Of a stretch of DNA of 64,000 bases, positions 26,240 to 34,268 are shown piece by piece (positions within the stretch are counted from its first letter, which is position 1; the number at the start of each line of letters is the position of its first letter). A program made the translations under genes and the position numbers. This stretch comes from Hungatella sp. UBA7603. GTDB lineage: Bacteria; Bacillota; Clostridia; Lachnospirales; Lachnospiraceae. The notes below the pieces were generated by a model. It saw only the letters and a program-made list of their open reading frames with translations, was not told the DNA's origin and searched no databases. The stretch is taken from positions 171,709 through 235,708 of the forward strand of contig DLJZ01000006.1 of the NCBI GenBank assembly GCA_002478865.1. The letters are read 5' to 3'.

Positions 26240-27133
26240 ATGTTTTTAGGAAGCTGTTTTGCCTCAAGCAAGGAATCCCTGGCCTCATCACCGGCCACAT
26301 CTTCTGACATTTCCGACTTAACCATAGCCTCAGCCATCTATGATGAAATCTTTGCTACGGAAAAAGTCATTGAGCTGACAGGAGAAGATCAGACATTTCC
26401 TTCTGTCTGGGGCTTTGATACAAGACTTCACGCCCTGTTTCAGGGAAACCTCTATGGTGGTAACGTAAGCTTTACAGAAAGCATCGTAGAATCCATACGA
26501 ATTAAAAAGAGGGTAAAAGGCGATAAAAAGTTTAAAACCATTTATGAAAAACCCATTCGTTCCAATGAAGATTTTAAAATTGAGCTTATGGATTACTATG
26601 AACCAGTAGGCACGGTGGAATACGCCTACGTACCTGTCATTTCCGGTGGTGAAAATAATTATATTACAAACCGAGTGGAATCCTGGTTCGACTCCTATTT
26701 CATCTGTGAAAAGTATATCTCCTATCCTATGGTTCTGGACACAAGATTTGATAAAAAGCTGACCCAACGTACCAATATGATTGAGCTTCTGGGAAGAGAA
26801 AAACCAGTAGTATTAAAGGGTGGAAAAATTCGATATTTTTCCGGCGATCTATCCTGTACCTTTATTGAATTAAATGAGGAAGGCTGGCAAACTCATTCTT
26901 CCTGGGAATACCGGAATGGAATCTATGATTTCCTTACCAACGGCCAGCCAAAGATTTTAAAAGATTTTCTTGGAAATGTCTACATGGTGGCTGTCACAAG
27001 CAATGATATTACAGAAGAATCCGATCATTATGAGCACGTAACCACAAAATTCAGCGTGGCTGAATGCGGCAGTGCCTATGATGCCGGGGATCTTTACGAC
27101 AACGGCTTTATTAACGCCGACATTGACAGGTAG
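26240..27133 (+). CDS. Distal tail / tail-tip structural protein
   Basis: A 297-residue protein from ATG 26240, behind AAAGGCGGTG. Its C-terminal two thirds are like a conserved Firmicute phage virion protein next to the hub: QRTNMIELLGREKPVVLKGG, then SSWEYRNGIYDFLTNGQPKILKDFLGN, ending ECGSAYDAGDLYDNGFINAD. The layout resembles Dit-type distal tail proteins, whose N-terminal barrel caps the tail tube. The first 35 residues are serine-rich and probably flexible. It is followed eight bases later by the hub-like gene, so they are co-translated. Confidence 0.75.
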   Translation: MFLGSCFASSKESLASSPATSSDISDLTIASAIYDEIFATEKVIELTGEDQTFPSVWGFDTRLHALFQGNLYGGNVSFTESIVESIRIKKRVKGDKKFKTIYEKPIRSNEDFKIELMDYYEPVGTVEYAYVPVISGGENNYITNRVESWFDSYFICEKYISYPMVLDTRFDKKLTQRTNMIELLGREKPVVLKGGKIRYFSGDLSCTFIELNEEGWQTHSSWEYRNGIYDFLTNGQPKILKDFLGNVYMVAVTSNDITEESDHYEHVTTKFSVAECGSAYDAGDLYDNGFINADIDR

Positions 27134-27141
27134 GTGAAACA

Positions 27142-28638
27142 ATGGCATATGAAGTAACTCAAAAAGACTTAGACCTGTTAAAGCAAGGCACCCAGGAGAT
27201 TTATTTAAAAGTTGAGTTAATGGATTCCACCTTTAAAACTCTAGATTCCTTAGAAGGACAAATCATTAATGACAGCTACAGTCAGGACAGCGAATCCATA
27301 CAACGCAGAAGCTACCAGTTTGATCTGGTGGTATTAAACTCTTCCTTTATTATCGGGAAGGATAAAAAAATATGGCTGGACAAACGCCTGCGAGTCTTCT
27401 ACGGAATCAAATCCGTAAAGACAAAAGAAATTATCTGGTATCAATTGGGAGTATTTTGCTATCTAAGCATGAAATACTCCTTTTCTAATACCGAAAAAAA
27501 GCTATCTGTCTCCTGCGGGGACTTGATGTCCTTATACGATGGCACCCTAAACGGCCACCTTCACGGATACGGCTCTTCCAACAACGCCCCGGACTATGCC
27601 GTTCAAAATCTTACCATACCTGCTGGAGAGGATATCCGGGCTTCCGTCATCGCAACTATGAAAGAGGCTGGAATTGAAAAATATATTGTGGAGGACATCG
27701 AAAAGCCAATCCCCTATGACTTAACCTTTGCAACAGGTAGTACATATGCAGATATCTGGCAGAAGATCCGGGATCTATACGATTCTTGGGAGTTTTATTT
27801 TGACGCAGATGGAACCTTTATCTGGCGACAGATCCCCACCTGCCTGGAGGACCCGGTTATTTTAAATGATATTGTCATGCAGAACATCGTAGTAAGTGAA
27901 AATGCTGACTCCAAATTTGACGGAATCTATAATGTTACTGAAGTTTGGGGCAAGGTATTGACACTGGAACAGGAAGACCGATACGCGGATGCCTCTAGCT
28001 ACACCAACAATACGTATGGAATTAATTTCAGTATGTACACAGCCTGGGACAGCGTAGATAACCTGACTCAGTTAGCATTTAAAGTAAGCGATGACAATCT
28101 TGCTGCTCCAAAATTTACAATCAACAGCTTCTCTCCCACCATTCCTATCTATGACGGTGATGGGAATCCATTAAAACCAGGGGTATTAAAGAAAAATAAT
28201 ATTTATGTCTTTCGATACCGGCGTCTCTCACCAGATCAAACTGCCCTGTTTCTCTTAGGACAGTTTCAGTGCTATGGAAGATACGTGGAGGAATCACCAG
28301 ACTGTCCATACTCAGTGAAAAATATTGGTTATGAAATTTCACAGTCAATGGATTATGGAAATTTAAGTGACGATGCCGCCTGTTATAATCAGGCCGAATA
28401 TCTGACCTATAAATCAACTGCCATGTTGGATACCATAAACTTAAGTACCTTAGTGGTCCCCTGGTTAGAAGTAAACACAAAACTCGAATACACTCCCAGA
28501 TACAATAACCAAACCAGCCAGTATATTGTTAAAAATCTAAGCTGGTCAACTGGTGACGGAACAATGAGTATGACTCTTTATAAGTTTTTAGAGAGCTATT
28601 CTTACGTATATGGGAGAAATAAGAAAGGAGCTAATTAA
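27142..28638 (+). CDS. Tail hub / baseplate protein (Tal-like, DUF5048 type)
   Basis: A 498-residue protein from ATG 27142, behind AGGTGAAACA. Beta-rich throughout; the N-terminal part (QIINDSYSQDSESIQRRSY, then KIWLDKRLRVFYGIKSV and EIIWYQLGVFCYLSMKYSF) is characteristic of the DUF5048-type proteins found at the tail tip of clostridial siphophages. They act as a trimeric hub connecting the tail tube to fibres. No lytic domain is visible at the C-terminus. The stop is directly followed by the GTG of the next gene. Confidence 0.78.
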   Translation: MAYEVTQKDLDLLKQGTQEIYLKVELMDSTFKTLDSLEGQIINDSYSQDSESIQRRSYQFDLVVLNSSFIIGKDKKIWLDKRLRVFYGIKSVKTKEIIWYQLGVFCYLSMKYSFSNTEKKLSVSCGDLMSLYDGTLNGHLHGYGSSNNAPDYAVQNLTIPAGEDIRASVIATMKEAGIEKYIVEDIEKPIPYDLTFATGSTYADIWQKIRDLYDSWEFYFDADGTFIWRQIPTCLEDPVILNDIVMQNIVVSENADSKFDGIYNVTEVWGKVLTLEQEDRYADASSYTNNTYGINFSMYTAWDSVDNLTQLAFKVSDDNLAAPKFTINSFSPTIPIYDGDGNPLKPGVLKKNNIYVFRYRRLSPDQTALFLLGQFQCYGRYVEESPDCPYSVKNIGYEISQSMDYGNLSDDAACYNQAEYLTYKSTAMLDTINLSTLVVPWLEVNTKLEYTPRYNNQTSQYIVKNLSWSTGDGTMSMTLYKFLESYSYVYGRNKKGAN

Positions 28639-29265
28639 GTGAGCTATTCAGAATACCCACAAAGTAAATTCCCAGAAATAATATGCGACCTGCCAAACAT
28701 GCAGGACGCATCTTCTACTCTTCGTCCTATTATTGATCAATACAATGAGGCATGGATGAATAATGATACCGATAAAATGGCTGCATTGATAAAGCAGTAT
28801 CCCAATTTAACAAAATCATTATTTAATGCAGACAAATTCAATGTTCTTCTGGACGGAGTAAAGGCAACACAAAAGTTTTTTAAAGATGAAGTCGATGAAA
28901 TGGTTCTAACAGTTGCTCAGAAGACTGTGGGAATTAACGATTCCGCAGAAGGGGAAGACAAAAAAAGAAATGCATACTCCGCAGAGAAAACAGATTATTT
29001 AACCGGTGTAACTATTGCAACTAATGTGGAGATCCCGGTAAGTGCATGGGGTGAGGATTTAACTTATACTTATTCATCTGATAAGATTCTGGAAAATGAC
29101 AGAGTGAATGTATTTTTTAACTCTGACAGTATGTTCCATGCTGCAAAAGCATTTATTTTAGTGAAAGAAAATACAGGTACTGGTAACTTGGTGTTAAAAG
29201 CAAATAAGCTGCCTAAAAGTGCCTTGACTATTAGAGAGATTGAGGTGATTAGAAAAGATGGCTAA
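28639..29265 (+). CDS. Tail fibre-associated protein
   Basis: A 208-residue protein starting at GTG 28639, abutting the previous stop and using the AGAAAGGAG site in that gene. The N-terminal half is helical (MQDASSTLRPIIDQYNEAW, then ALIKQYPNLTKSLFNADKF). The C-terminal half is beta-rich (ATNVEIPVSAWGEDLTYTY, then HAAKAFILVKENTGTGNLV). The helical stalk plus beta domain suggests a connector between hub and fibre. It overlaps the glycine-rich fibre gene by eight bases. Not assigned to a named family. Confidence 0.75.
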   Translation: MSYSEYPQSKFPEIICDLPNMQDASSTLRPIIDQYNEAWMNNDTDKMAALIKQYPNLTKSLFNADKFNVLLDGVKATQKFFKDEVDEMVLTVAQKTVGINDSAEGEDKKRNAYSAEKTDYLTGVTIATNVEIPVSAWGEDLTYTYSSDKILENDRVNVFFNSDSMFHAAKAFILVKENTGTGNLVLKANKLPKSALTIREIEVIRKDG

Positions 29266-30685
29266 ATATGGTGTAACTAATGTCGCCGGCGGAGGTGGAA
29301 TTGGATCTGATGAGGTCTCTGTTACAAAGGAATATGTATTAAATGGTAAAACTTATGTAGGCTCTGATACCAATGATGAGATTGGTACTGGAGCAATGGC
29401 TAACAATGGGACTACTGGGAATCAGAGTTTAAATGCTGGTGGTTCCTTTAGTGTGAAGAAAGGATATCATGCTCAGGATTTTGTGGTGAATGCTAATAGT
29501 TTGGCAAGCCAGACATCAGGTAACGCTATTCCTTCACATGTTCTAAATGGAGAGTCATACTGGACGAACGGTAATAAACTTACAGGAACAATGAATGTAC
29601 AAAGCATTTTGTCTTTTAGTTGCGCCCCCTATTCTGCAAGCCAAATTATTTTCACATGGAAAAATCCATCTTCTGGACCTTTTTCAGGAGTAATAATTGT
29701 AGGGAAAACAGGGGGCTATCCTGCAAATTTAAGTGATGGCACTTGGTATTATAAAGGATATGGAAATAATACGAGTCCATATGGTGTCTCAAGTACAGTT
29801 CTTGGTGGTTTTGCAGTAAATATTACATTTTATTTTAGAGTGTTCAGTTATGCTGTAATTAACGGTTCAGATTCTTTCTCTGCAACTACTATGGCTTATA
29901 ATACTACAATACAACAGGTAACTCAAGTATTCACCTCAAGTACCACTTGGACTGCTCCTCCGAATGTAAATATTATTGATGTATTTTGTGTTGGTGGTGG
30001 TGGCAGTGGTTCAGGTGCTGGAGCCGGAAATGATAGTTGGGGCGGTGGTGGTGGTGGTGGATATACTACTACAGCTAAAAATTTGCAAATTAACCCAAAT
30101 ACTTCATATTCTATAATTATTGGAACTGGAGGAGAGGGAACACCTGATAACACTTGGACTGGACGAAATGGAAACCCTACCACTTTTGGAGGTAACTTAG
30201 TTGTGGCAAATGGCGGAAAAGGCGGCGCTTGGTACGGTGGAAATGGAGGTTCTGGTGGTGGTGGTGGTGCAGATCGCGGTAACTATTGGGAAGGAGAATC
30301 CGCAAATGGAGGCAACGGTGGATCTAATGGTGGTTCCGGATACGGGGGAGCACATGGACATAACTCTGGAAGTGCAAGTAGCGGCGGAACTGGACAAGGT
30401 ACAACTACTACAGCATTTGCAGAAAATAATGGCACAAGATATTCTGGTGGCGGTGGCGGTGGCGGTTCCTCTGTTAGCTCGGGTGCTGGCTGGAATGGTG
30501 CTGGTGGATGGGGTGGAGACTATGGAGGTGGCCGTGGTGGTGGATTTGGCTACACTCATATTGGTGCCCCTGGAACACCTAACTCTGGTGGTGGCTCTGG
30601 TGGTGGAACTAATGGTTTTGTAAGTGCCGGAAGTGGAAACGGTGGTTCTGGAATTTGTATTATACGATATATCGGAAATAAGTAA
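29258..30685 (+). CDS. Glycine-rich tail fibre / receptor-binding protein
   Basis: A 475-residue protein from ATG 29258, overlapping the previous gene by eight bases. Residues 1-115 carry phage minor structural repeats (VTKEYVLNGKTYVGSDTND, then VLNGESYWTNGNKLTG). Residues about 120-215 form a fibronectin-like domain (SQIIFTWKNPSSGPFSGV). From about 225 to the end is a glycine-rich adhesin domain with many short poly-Gly stretches, introduced by FTSSTTWTAPPNV and closed by GGSGICIIRYIGNK. Such glycine-rich domains in phage fibres fold as stacked polyglycine helices and bind the host receptor through variable loops. This is the likely specificity determinant of the particle. Strong codon bias from GGT/GGN repeats creates long shadow frames on both strands. 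Confidence 0.85.
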   Translation: MAKYGVTNVAGGGGIGSDEVSVTKEYVLNGKTYVGSDTNDEIGTGAMANNGTTGNQSLNAGGSFSVKKGYHAQDFVVNANSLASQTSGNAIPSHVLNGESYWTNGNKLTGTMNVQSILSFSCAPYSASQIIFTWKNPSSGPFSGVIIVGKTGGYPANLSDGTWYYKGYGNNTSPYGVSSTVLGGFAVNITFYFRVFSYAVINGSDSFSATTMAYNTTIQQVTQVFTSSTTWTAPPNVNIIDVFCVGGGGSGSGAGAGNDSWGGGGGGGYTTTAKNLQINPNTSYSIIIGTGGEGTPDNTWTGRNGNPTTFGGNLVVANGGKGGAWYGGNGGSGGGGGADRGNYWEGESANGGNGGSNGGSGYGGAHGHNSGSASSGGTGQGTTTTAFAENNGTRYSGGGGGGGSSVSSGAGWNGAGGWGGDYGGGRGGGFGYTHIGAPGTPNSGGGSGGGTNGFVSAGSGNGGSGICIIRYIGNK

Positions 30686-30698
30686 AGGAAGGTGAATT

Positions 30699-31082
30699 AT
30701 GGGCGAAATAAAGTTTGCTTTAATATATGAAAACAAAGTAATGAATGTATTTATCTGTGAGAATTACGAATTAGCAAACCAACTGGCAAGAGCATCTTAT
30801 GGAGATAATGCTTTTGCTATAGAAACTACAAGATATGCCTCTGAAATCGGGGACAAATATGAGAATGGAATTTTCTATCATAAATTAGAAGATGGTTCAT
30901 TTAAAGAGGCCATGTATATACCTACTGAAAAAGATAATATTGATGAACTTAGGTCAAAATTAATCCAGTCACAACTTGTTTTAACAGAAACATATGAAAA
31001 TAAGTTTTCATTAGAAGAAAAGATTTTAACACTACAGCAAATTATAACTGATCTATATGAAAAAATGGAGGAAAATAGATAA
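30699..31082 (+). CDS. Tail fibre accessory protein, unknown
   Basis: A 127-residue protein from ATG 30699, behind AAAGGAAGG. The N-terminal half (IKFALIYENKVMNVFICEN, then AIETTRYASEIGDKYENGIFY) is a small alpha/beta domain of the type found downstream of clostridial phage fibres. The C-terminal half is a coiled coil (IDELRSKLIQSQLVL to KILTLQQIITDLYEKMEENR). Such proteins may assist fibre folding or attachment. It ends in a one-base overlap with the next small gene. Confidence 0.75.
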   Translation: MGEIKFALIYENKVMNVFICENYELANQLARASYGDNAFAIETTRYASEIGDKYENGIFYHKLEDGSFKEAMYIPTEKDNIDELRSKLIQSQLVLTETYENKFSLEEKILTLQQIITDLYEKMEENR

Positions 31083-31228
31083 TGACAACACCTATATCTT
31101 ATGTATACGCAGACTTAATTGAGGCAAGTAAAAAGACAGGTATTACATATAAAACAATTGATCAAGTACCTGAAAACATTAAAAATGAAGTTAAAGAAAT
31201 TTTAAATAACAAAAGTATAGAAGTATAA
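31082..31228 (+). CDS. CD1375-like small phage protein
   Basis: A 48-residue protein whose ATG at 31082 overlaps the preceding stop by one base (TAATG). The sequence YVYADLIEASKKTGITYKTI followed by DQVPENIKNEVKEIL matches the pattern of the small CD1375-family proteins common just after tail fibre genes in clostridial prophages, where a tyrosine/leucine start is followed by a D-x-V-P-E motif. Function unknown. It is the last gene of the tail cluster before the terminator. Confidence 0.7.
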   Translation: MTTPISYVYADLIEASKKTGITYKTIDQVPENIKNEVKEILNNKSIEV

Positions 31229-31235
31229 AAATTTA

Positions 31236-31274
31236 GGGAATATGAGAGATTTACTCTTCTATTCCCTTTTTTTT
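31236..31274 (+). terminator. Terminator at the right end of the tail element
   Basis: GGGAATA (31236-31242) with GAGAG pairs with CTCTT and TATTCCC (to 31266), followed by eight T. A second perfect 9-bp dyad, CCTATGAAA / TTTCATAGG (31277-31285 / 31292-31300), follows at once. Confidence 0.85.
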
Positions 31275-31603
31275 GCCCTATGAAACTGCTCTTTCATAGG
31301 TGTTCTAGAGCAGGGGGTGCGGACAAAAAACTGGACTCCCTACTCAATCACTCTTAAATTTATACAGGCACAATATCTATATTATTTCTTTCATGACAAT
31401 CTGACGATTATTTCTCTCCAACATGAGTAATTAAGTTCCTCATTGATTCTTCAGAATACTTGTCACCTCCCGAAGTTTTGATTCTTTTGTAAAAGAAAGA
31501 ACGGTAGATAACCTGACGGAAATCTAAAACAAAAAGGAAATTTTGTGCTAAACAAACTACATAGCTGCCGGAATTCCTTTTTTCATGTATCTAAATAAAA
31601 ATA
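31275..31603. other. Gene-free stretch right of the tail element
   Basis: Contains the 9-bp dyad at 31277-31300 and a minus-strand terminator at 31531-31583 for the next gene (arms AAAAAGGAA and TTCCTTTTT with a T-run). I found no copy of the tRNA-Arg 3' end here and no coding sequence. Confidence 0.6.
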
Positions 31604-32197
31604 TTAACCAGAAATATCAATTGAATTTGCAGCACCTGCATTTACTACACCTTGATTTCCCCGACTTTCTCTCGCCGCACTATTCCATGCATCATTATAA
31701 ATGCCCCAAAGTTCAGATTCACGGGCATTTTCCTCTTTTGTTCCAAAGGAAGTCCAGCCGCTATTAGAATAAGTAGCTACCATTTCTCCATTACTATCGT
31801 AAAATTCAGCGTAAGATAAGTCATTTCCTTCTTTATTATATTTAACAGTCCCAAGTAAATAATCGAGCAAATTAAAGGTTTTAGGTTCAGGGTTGTTGTT
31901 TTTATATATTGCTCTTAAGCCTTCTGAAATCATATTTTTTCTGTCAGGAGAAACAACAGAAACATAGCTTTTTACCAAACTTCTAAACCCTGCGGATTCT
32001 GACTGAAATTTTCCAGCTTCCTGATCTTTCTTTGCTTGTTCAATTATGGCTGCCCTATATTTATCATCGCTCATCGCTGGTGCTGTTTTTGTATTTAAAT
32101 GAAAATCGGTATAATCAGGTAATTGCACATTACCCCGTTTCTCCATTCCGGAAAGCAGGTGGCTTTGTGCAAAGGATTTGTCGTTTCCTATGCGCAT
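31604..32197 (-). CDS. Conserved-type hypothetical protein
   Basis: A 197-residue soluble protein from ATG 32197, behind AAGGAG, with no signal peptide or membrane segment. The N-terminal part is charged and helical (DDKYRAAIIEQAKKDQEAGKF). The middle contains KYNKEGNDLSYAEFYDSNGEMVATY, and the C-terminus is rich in Asn, Gly and Ser. I do not recognise a family. It is transcribed towards the tail element and shares no strand or style with it, so I take it as a chromosomal neighbour. A terminator follows at 31531-31583. Confidence 0.8.
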   Translation of the reverse strand: MRIGNDKSFAQSHLLSGMEKRGNVQLPDYTDFHLNTKTAPAMSDDKYRAAIIEQAKKDQEAGKFQSESAGFRSLVKSYVSVVSPDRKNMISEGLRAIYKNNNPEPKTFNLLDYLLGTVKYNKEGNDLSYAEFYDSNGEMVATYSNSGWTSFGTKEENARESELWGIYNDAWNSAARESRGNQGVVNAGAANSIDISG

Positions 32198-32298
32198 CTT
32201 TATATACTCCTTACTATCTAATTTAATTTCAGAATTCCATATGGGCTGGTCATATGAAAATCTTTAATATAATGTTTATCTGTTTAAATTACAAAAAA

Positions 32299-32805
32299 TT
32301 ATAAAGAATCGTCCCAATAAATTGTAATATAAGGACTGGAGTATGTTTTACTACCAACGTCTAGTATCATACCATTCACAATAGCACCGCTTAAGCAAGT
32401 GCAGTTAAATGAAATTGTATAAGTTCCATTCGCTCTTGAAGCTAAAAACCCGCTTGTTTTCAAAGTTGTATTTCCCGCACCGCCCCATGTTACTTTCTCC
32501 GATGCGCTCCTATTACTGCTCGTCAGCGTCAAATAATTGGTCAGCATCCCACCGGCATAACTTTTTATGAAGCCCGGATTCACCTCAAGCTTCGTTATTA
32601 CAGCATTTGTCGGCAGACCTGAAACTCTAAATACAACTTCACTGGAATTACCGGTTTGTCCTGTTTTTAACGCAATGCTCATGGTACCTGAAGAAGTCAC
32701 CTTCTTGCTTCCCGTTGCAGCATATGTAGCGTTTGTTGTTGTAAACGCCATTGTCAATATTAATACGGCACTAAACATCAATTTTAAAAACTTGTTTCTA
32801 CTCAT
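32299..32805 (-). CDS. Small secreted beta-rich protein
   Basis: A 168-residue protein from the ATG at 32805, placed a few bases after GGGGGTA. The open frame reaches 32922, but the upstream codons have no ribosome site. A signal peptide is clear: MSRNKFLKLMF, a hydrophobic core, then NATYAA as the cleavage region near residue 30. The mature part is beta-rich and Ser/Thr-rich (NAVITKLEVNPGFIKSY, then GAIVNGMILDVGSKTYSSPY), suggesting a single Ig-like or P-domain-like fold. No function known. It is likely exported to the cell surface or medium. Confidence 0.8.
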   Translation of the reverse strand: MSRNKFLKLMFSAVLILTMAFTTTNATYAATGSKKVTSSGTMSIALKTGQTGNSSEVVFRVSGLPTNAVITKLEVNPGFIKSYAGGMLTNYLTLTSSNRSASEKVTWGGAGNTTLKTSGFLASRANGTYTISFNCTCLSGAIVNGMILDVGSKTYSSPYITIYWDDSL

Positions 32806-33146
32806 AAAAATACCCCCTATTCTAAAATTGTTAGAAAAGATCAGCAACCAGCCTACTGCATTTCTTATAATATTTATCGGATATTTCAGGGAATTACTAA
32901 GATTTTTCTTTGATTTTTTCATTTATATATATAAATAACTGAATACTTCTAATTCGTACGCCATCTTATTTTATAAACTTCATTCAAGCCTGGCAGCCAT
33001 TTGTTAGTTTAGATTATGATAGGTTAGGCTTTAGACTTGAGAGCTTTCTAGATAGAAATGCAAAACGCCAGAAGACCCGCAAAATATAGCATTTATGCAG
33101 GTCTCTGGCATTATCTTATCAGCGCTCTTATCTATCATTCATACCA
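32806..33146. other. Gene-free stretch with a terminator
   Basis: Holds the leader of the secreted protein ending at 32299 and a minus-strand terminator-like hairpin at 33061-33109 for the next gene: GCCAGAAGACCCGC pairs imperfectly with GCAGGTCTCTGGC, with GTTTTGC after it on the minus strand. Nothing else recognised. Confidence 0.5.
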
Positions 33147-33944
33147 TTATGAAGCAGTATCGGCAGCAATTGAATTATCGCGGTGCTTTTCTGGCATAGC
33201 AGCCTTAATAGCGTCTGCCTGTGTCTGCGTAACAATACCCTTATTTACCAAATCTGTGAACAAATCAACTCTCGCCTCACCCTTTTTTGAAGAGAAATAT
33301 TCCTGTCTTTCTTCTTCCGTCATAGCATCCACTTTGGTCCTCTCAGCATCTCTTTCGGTTTCAAGAGACTTCACATAAGCCGTAATATCATCCGCAGCTT
33401 CCTGATCAATCGTTCCATTAGTTACAAGGCTTGCCAGCTTAGTTTCATTAAGGCCAAAGCCTCGTCTTTCTCTCTTATCACCATTTTCATCATTATCACA
33501 TTTAGGCATAGCTTCCTTAATTGAATCTGCCTGGGTCTGTGTAATAATTTCCTGACTCACCAGTTCTGAGAATGGATCACCCTTTTTCTGATCCTTTTCT
33601 GCAGAGAGATACTCCTTTCTTTCCGCTTCCGTCATTGCATCAATCTTAGTTCTTTCCTCTTCCCTTTTCGTCTCCATGGTTTTCATATATGCAGTTATTT
33701 TATCGGCGGTTGCCTGGTCTATGCTTCCATTGGATACAAGGCTTTCAAGACTGTTCTGATTTAGCCCAAATCCCCCCTTATGATAACGTCCATCCTTTTT
33801 TACATCCGCAGGTGCTGTTGATTCTGTTTGTTCTGAGGTTCCAGTTGAACTATTTGTTTCTGCATGTGTCATAACACTGCTGCCAATGGTTATTACTGCT
33901 AAGGCAGCCGCTAAAAATGAATAGTTTTTAATGTTTTTTCTCAT
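33147..33944 (-). CDS. Secreted repeat protein divergent from a two-component system
   Basis: A 265-residue exported protein: the signal peptide MRKNIKNYSFLAAALAVITI ends near HAE (residues 27-29). The mature part contains two similar units of about 90 residues. Each has FGLN...LxSLVxNGxIDQ, a helix rich in E/K/R with AMTEAERKEYLS or AMTEEERQEYFS, and a closing ITQTQADSIKEAMP or VTQTQADAIKAAMP. The pattern recalls clostridial DUF2680-type proteins. High helix and charge content suggests a Spy/CpxP-like envelope protein (inference). It is transcribed away from the response regulator/kinase genes, and the shared promoter region carries direct repeats on both sides, so it is probably a target of that system. 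Confidence 0.82.
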   Translation of the reverse strand: MRKNIKNYSFLAAALAVITIGSSVMTHAETNSSTGTSEQTESTAPADVKKDGRYHKGGFGLNQNSLESLVSNGSIDQATADKITAYMKTMETKREEERTKIDAMTEAERKEYLSAEKDQKKGDPFSELVSQEIITQTQADSIKEAMPKCDNDENGDKRERRGFGLNETKLASLVTNGTIDQEAADDITAYVKSLETERDAERTKVDAMTEEERQEYFSSKKGEARVDLFTDLVNKGIVTQTQADAIKAAMPEKHRDNSIAADTAS

Positions 33945-34268
33945 ATTGGTTATCTCCTTAATTTGATTGTTAATGGTTACTTTTAATTATTTGAGATACT
34001 GCCTCCTTTCGTTTTGTTCTGCCTATATCATATTGGGTAAAATTGACGTTTTTATGTTCATAAGCTGATTTTTATCTGAACTTTAAATAATCATTCAAAT
34101 ATGCCGTTATCAAAGCTTCCTGAAAAAAGTTCAGACTAAATTCAGATAACATACAAACTAACTTCACTTCTATGCGATATAATGAAAGGCAAACTGCCGT
34201 ATACATGAAATCATATCATATTAGTGGTTATGGAACTTCATGTTATTATTTGAAAGAGGTGTTATTAA
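33945..34268. promoter_or_regulatory. Divergent promoter region with TTCAGA direct repeats
   Basis: On the plus strand, TTCAGA occurs at 34130-34135 and again at 34141-34146 (11-bp period), upstream of a TATAAT at 34178-34183 with a poor -35. On the minus strand, GTTCAGATAAA starts at 34081 and is followed 11 bases on by ATCAGC, upstream of the secreted protein gene. Eleven-base direct repeats are the usual binding layout of OmpR/PhoB-type regulators, so autoregulation and control of the divergent gene are likely. Confidence 0.55.

Larger units (their letters stand above)
11737..31274 (+). mobile_element. Tail-only (tailocin-like) element with its own RNA polymerase
   Basis: One rightward gene cluster from the promoter at 11737 to the strong terminator at 31236-31274. 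In order it holds a 57-aa protein, a two-barrel RNA polymerase, a zinc-ribbon protein, two unknown genes, a tail tube protein, a small protein, the tape measure, six further tail, hub and fibre genes, an accessory protein and a CD1375-like small protein. No terminase, portal, capsid, protease, integrase, repressor or lysis gene is visible. Two LexA boxes belong to the region. It is either a defective prophage or a domesticated tail particle; the intact open frames favour a maintained function. The ends are set by the promoter and terminator, not by attachment sites. Confidence 0.65.

Noticed and set aside
30197..30736. Long open frames opposite and beside the glycine-rich fibre gene
   Set aside because: They are by-products of GGT/GGN-rich codons and show Ser/Thr or Val/Met-biased composition without start signals.
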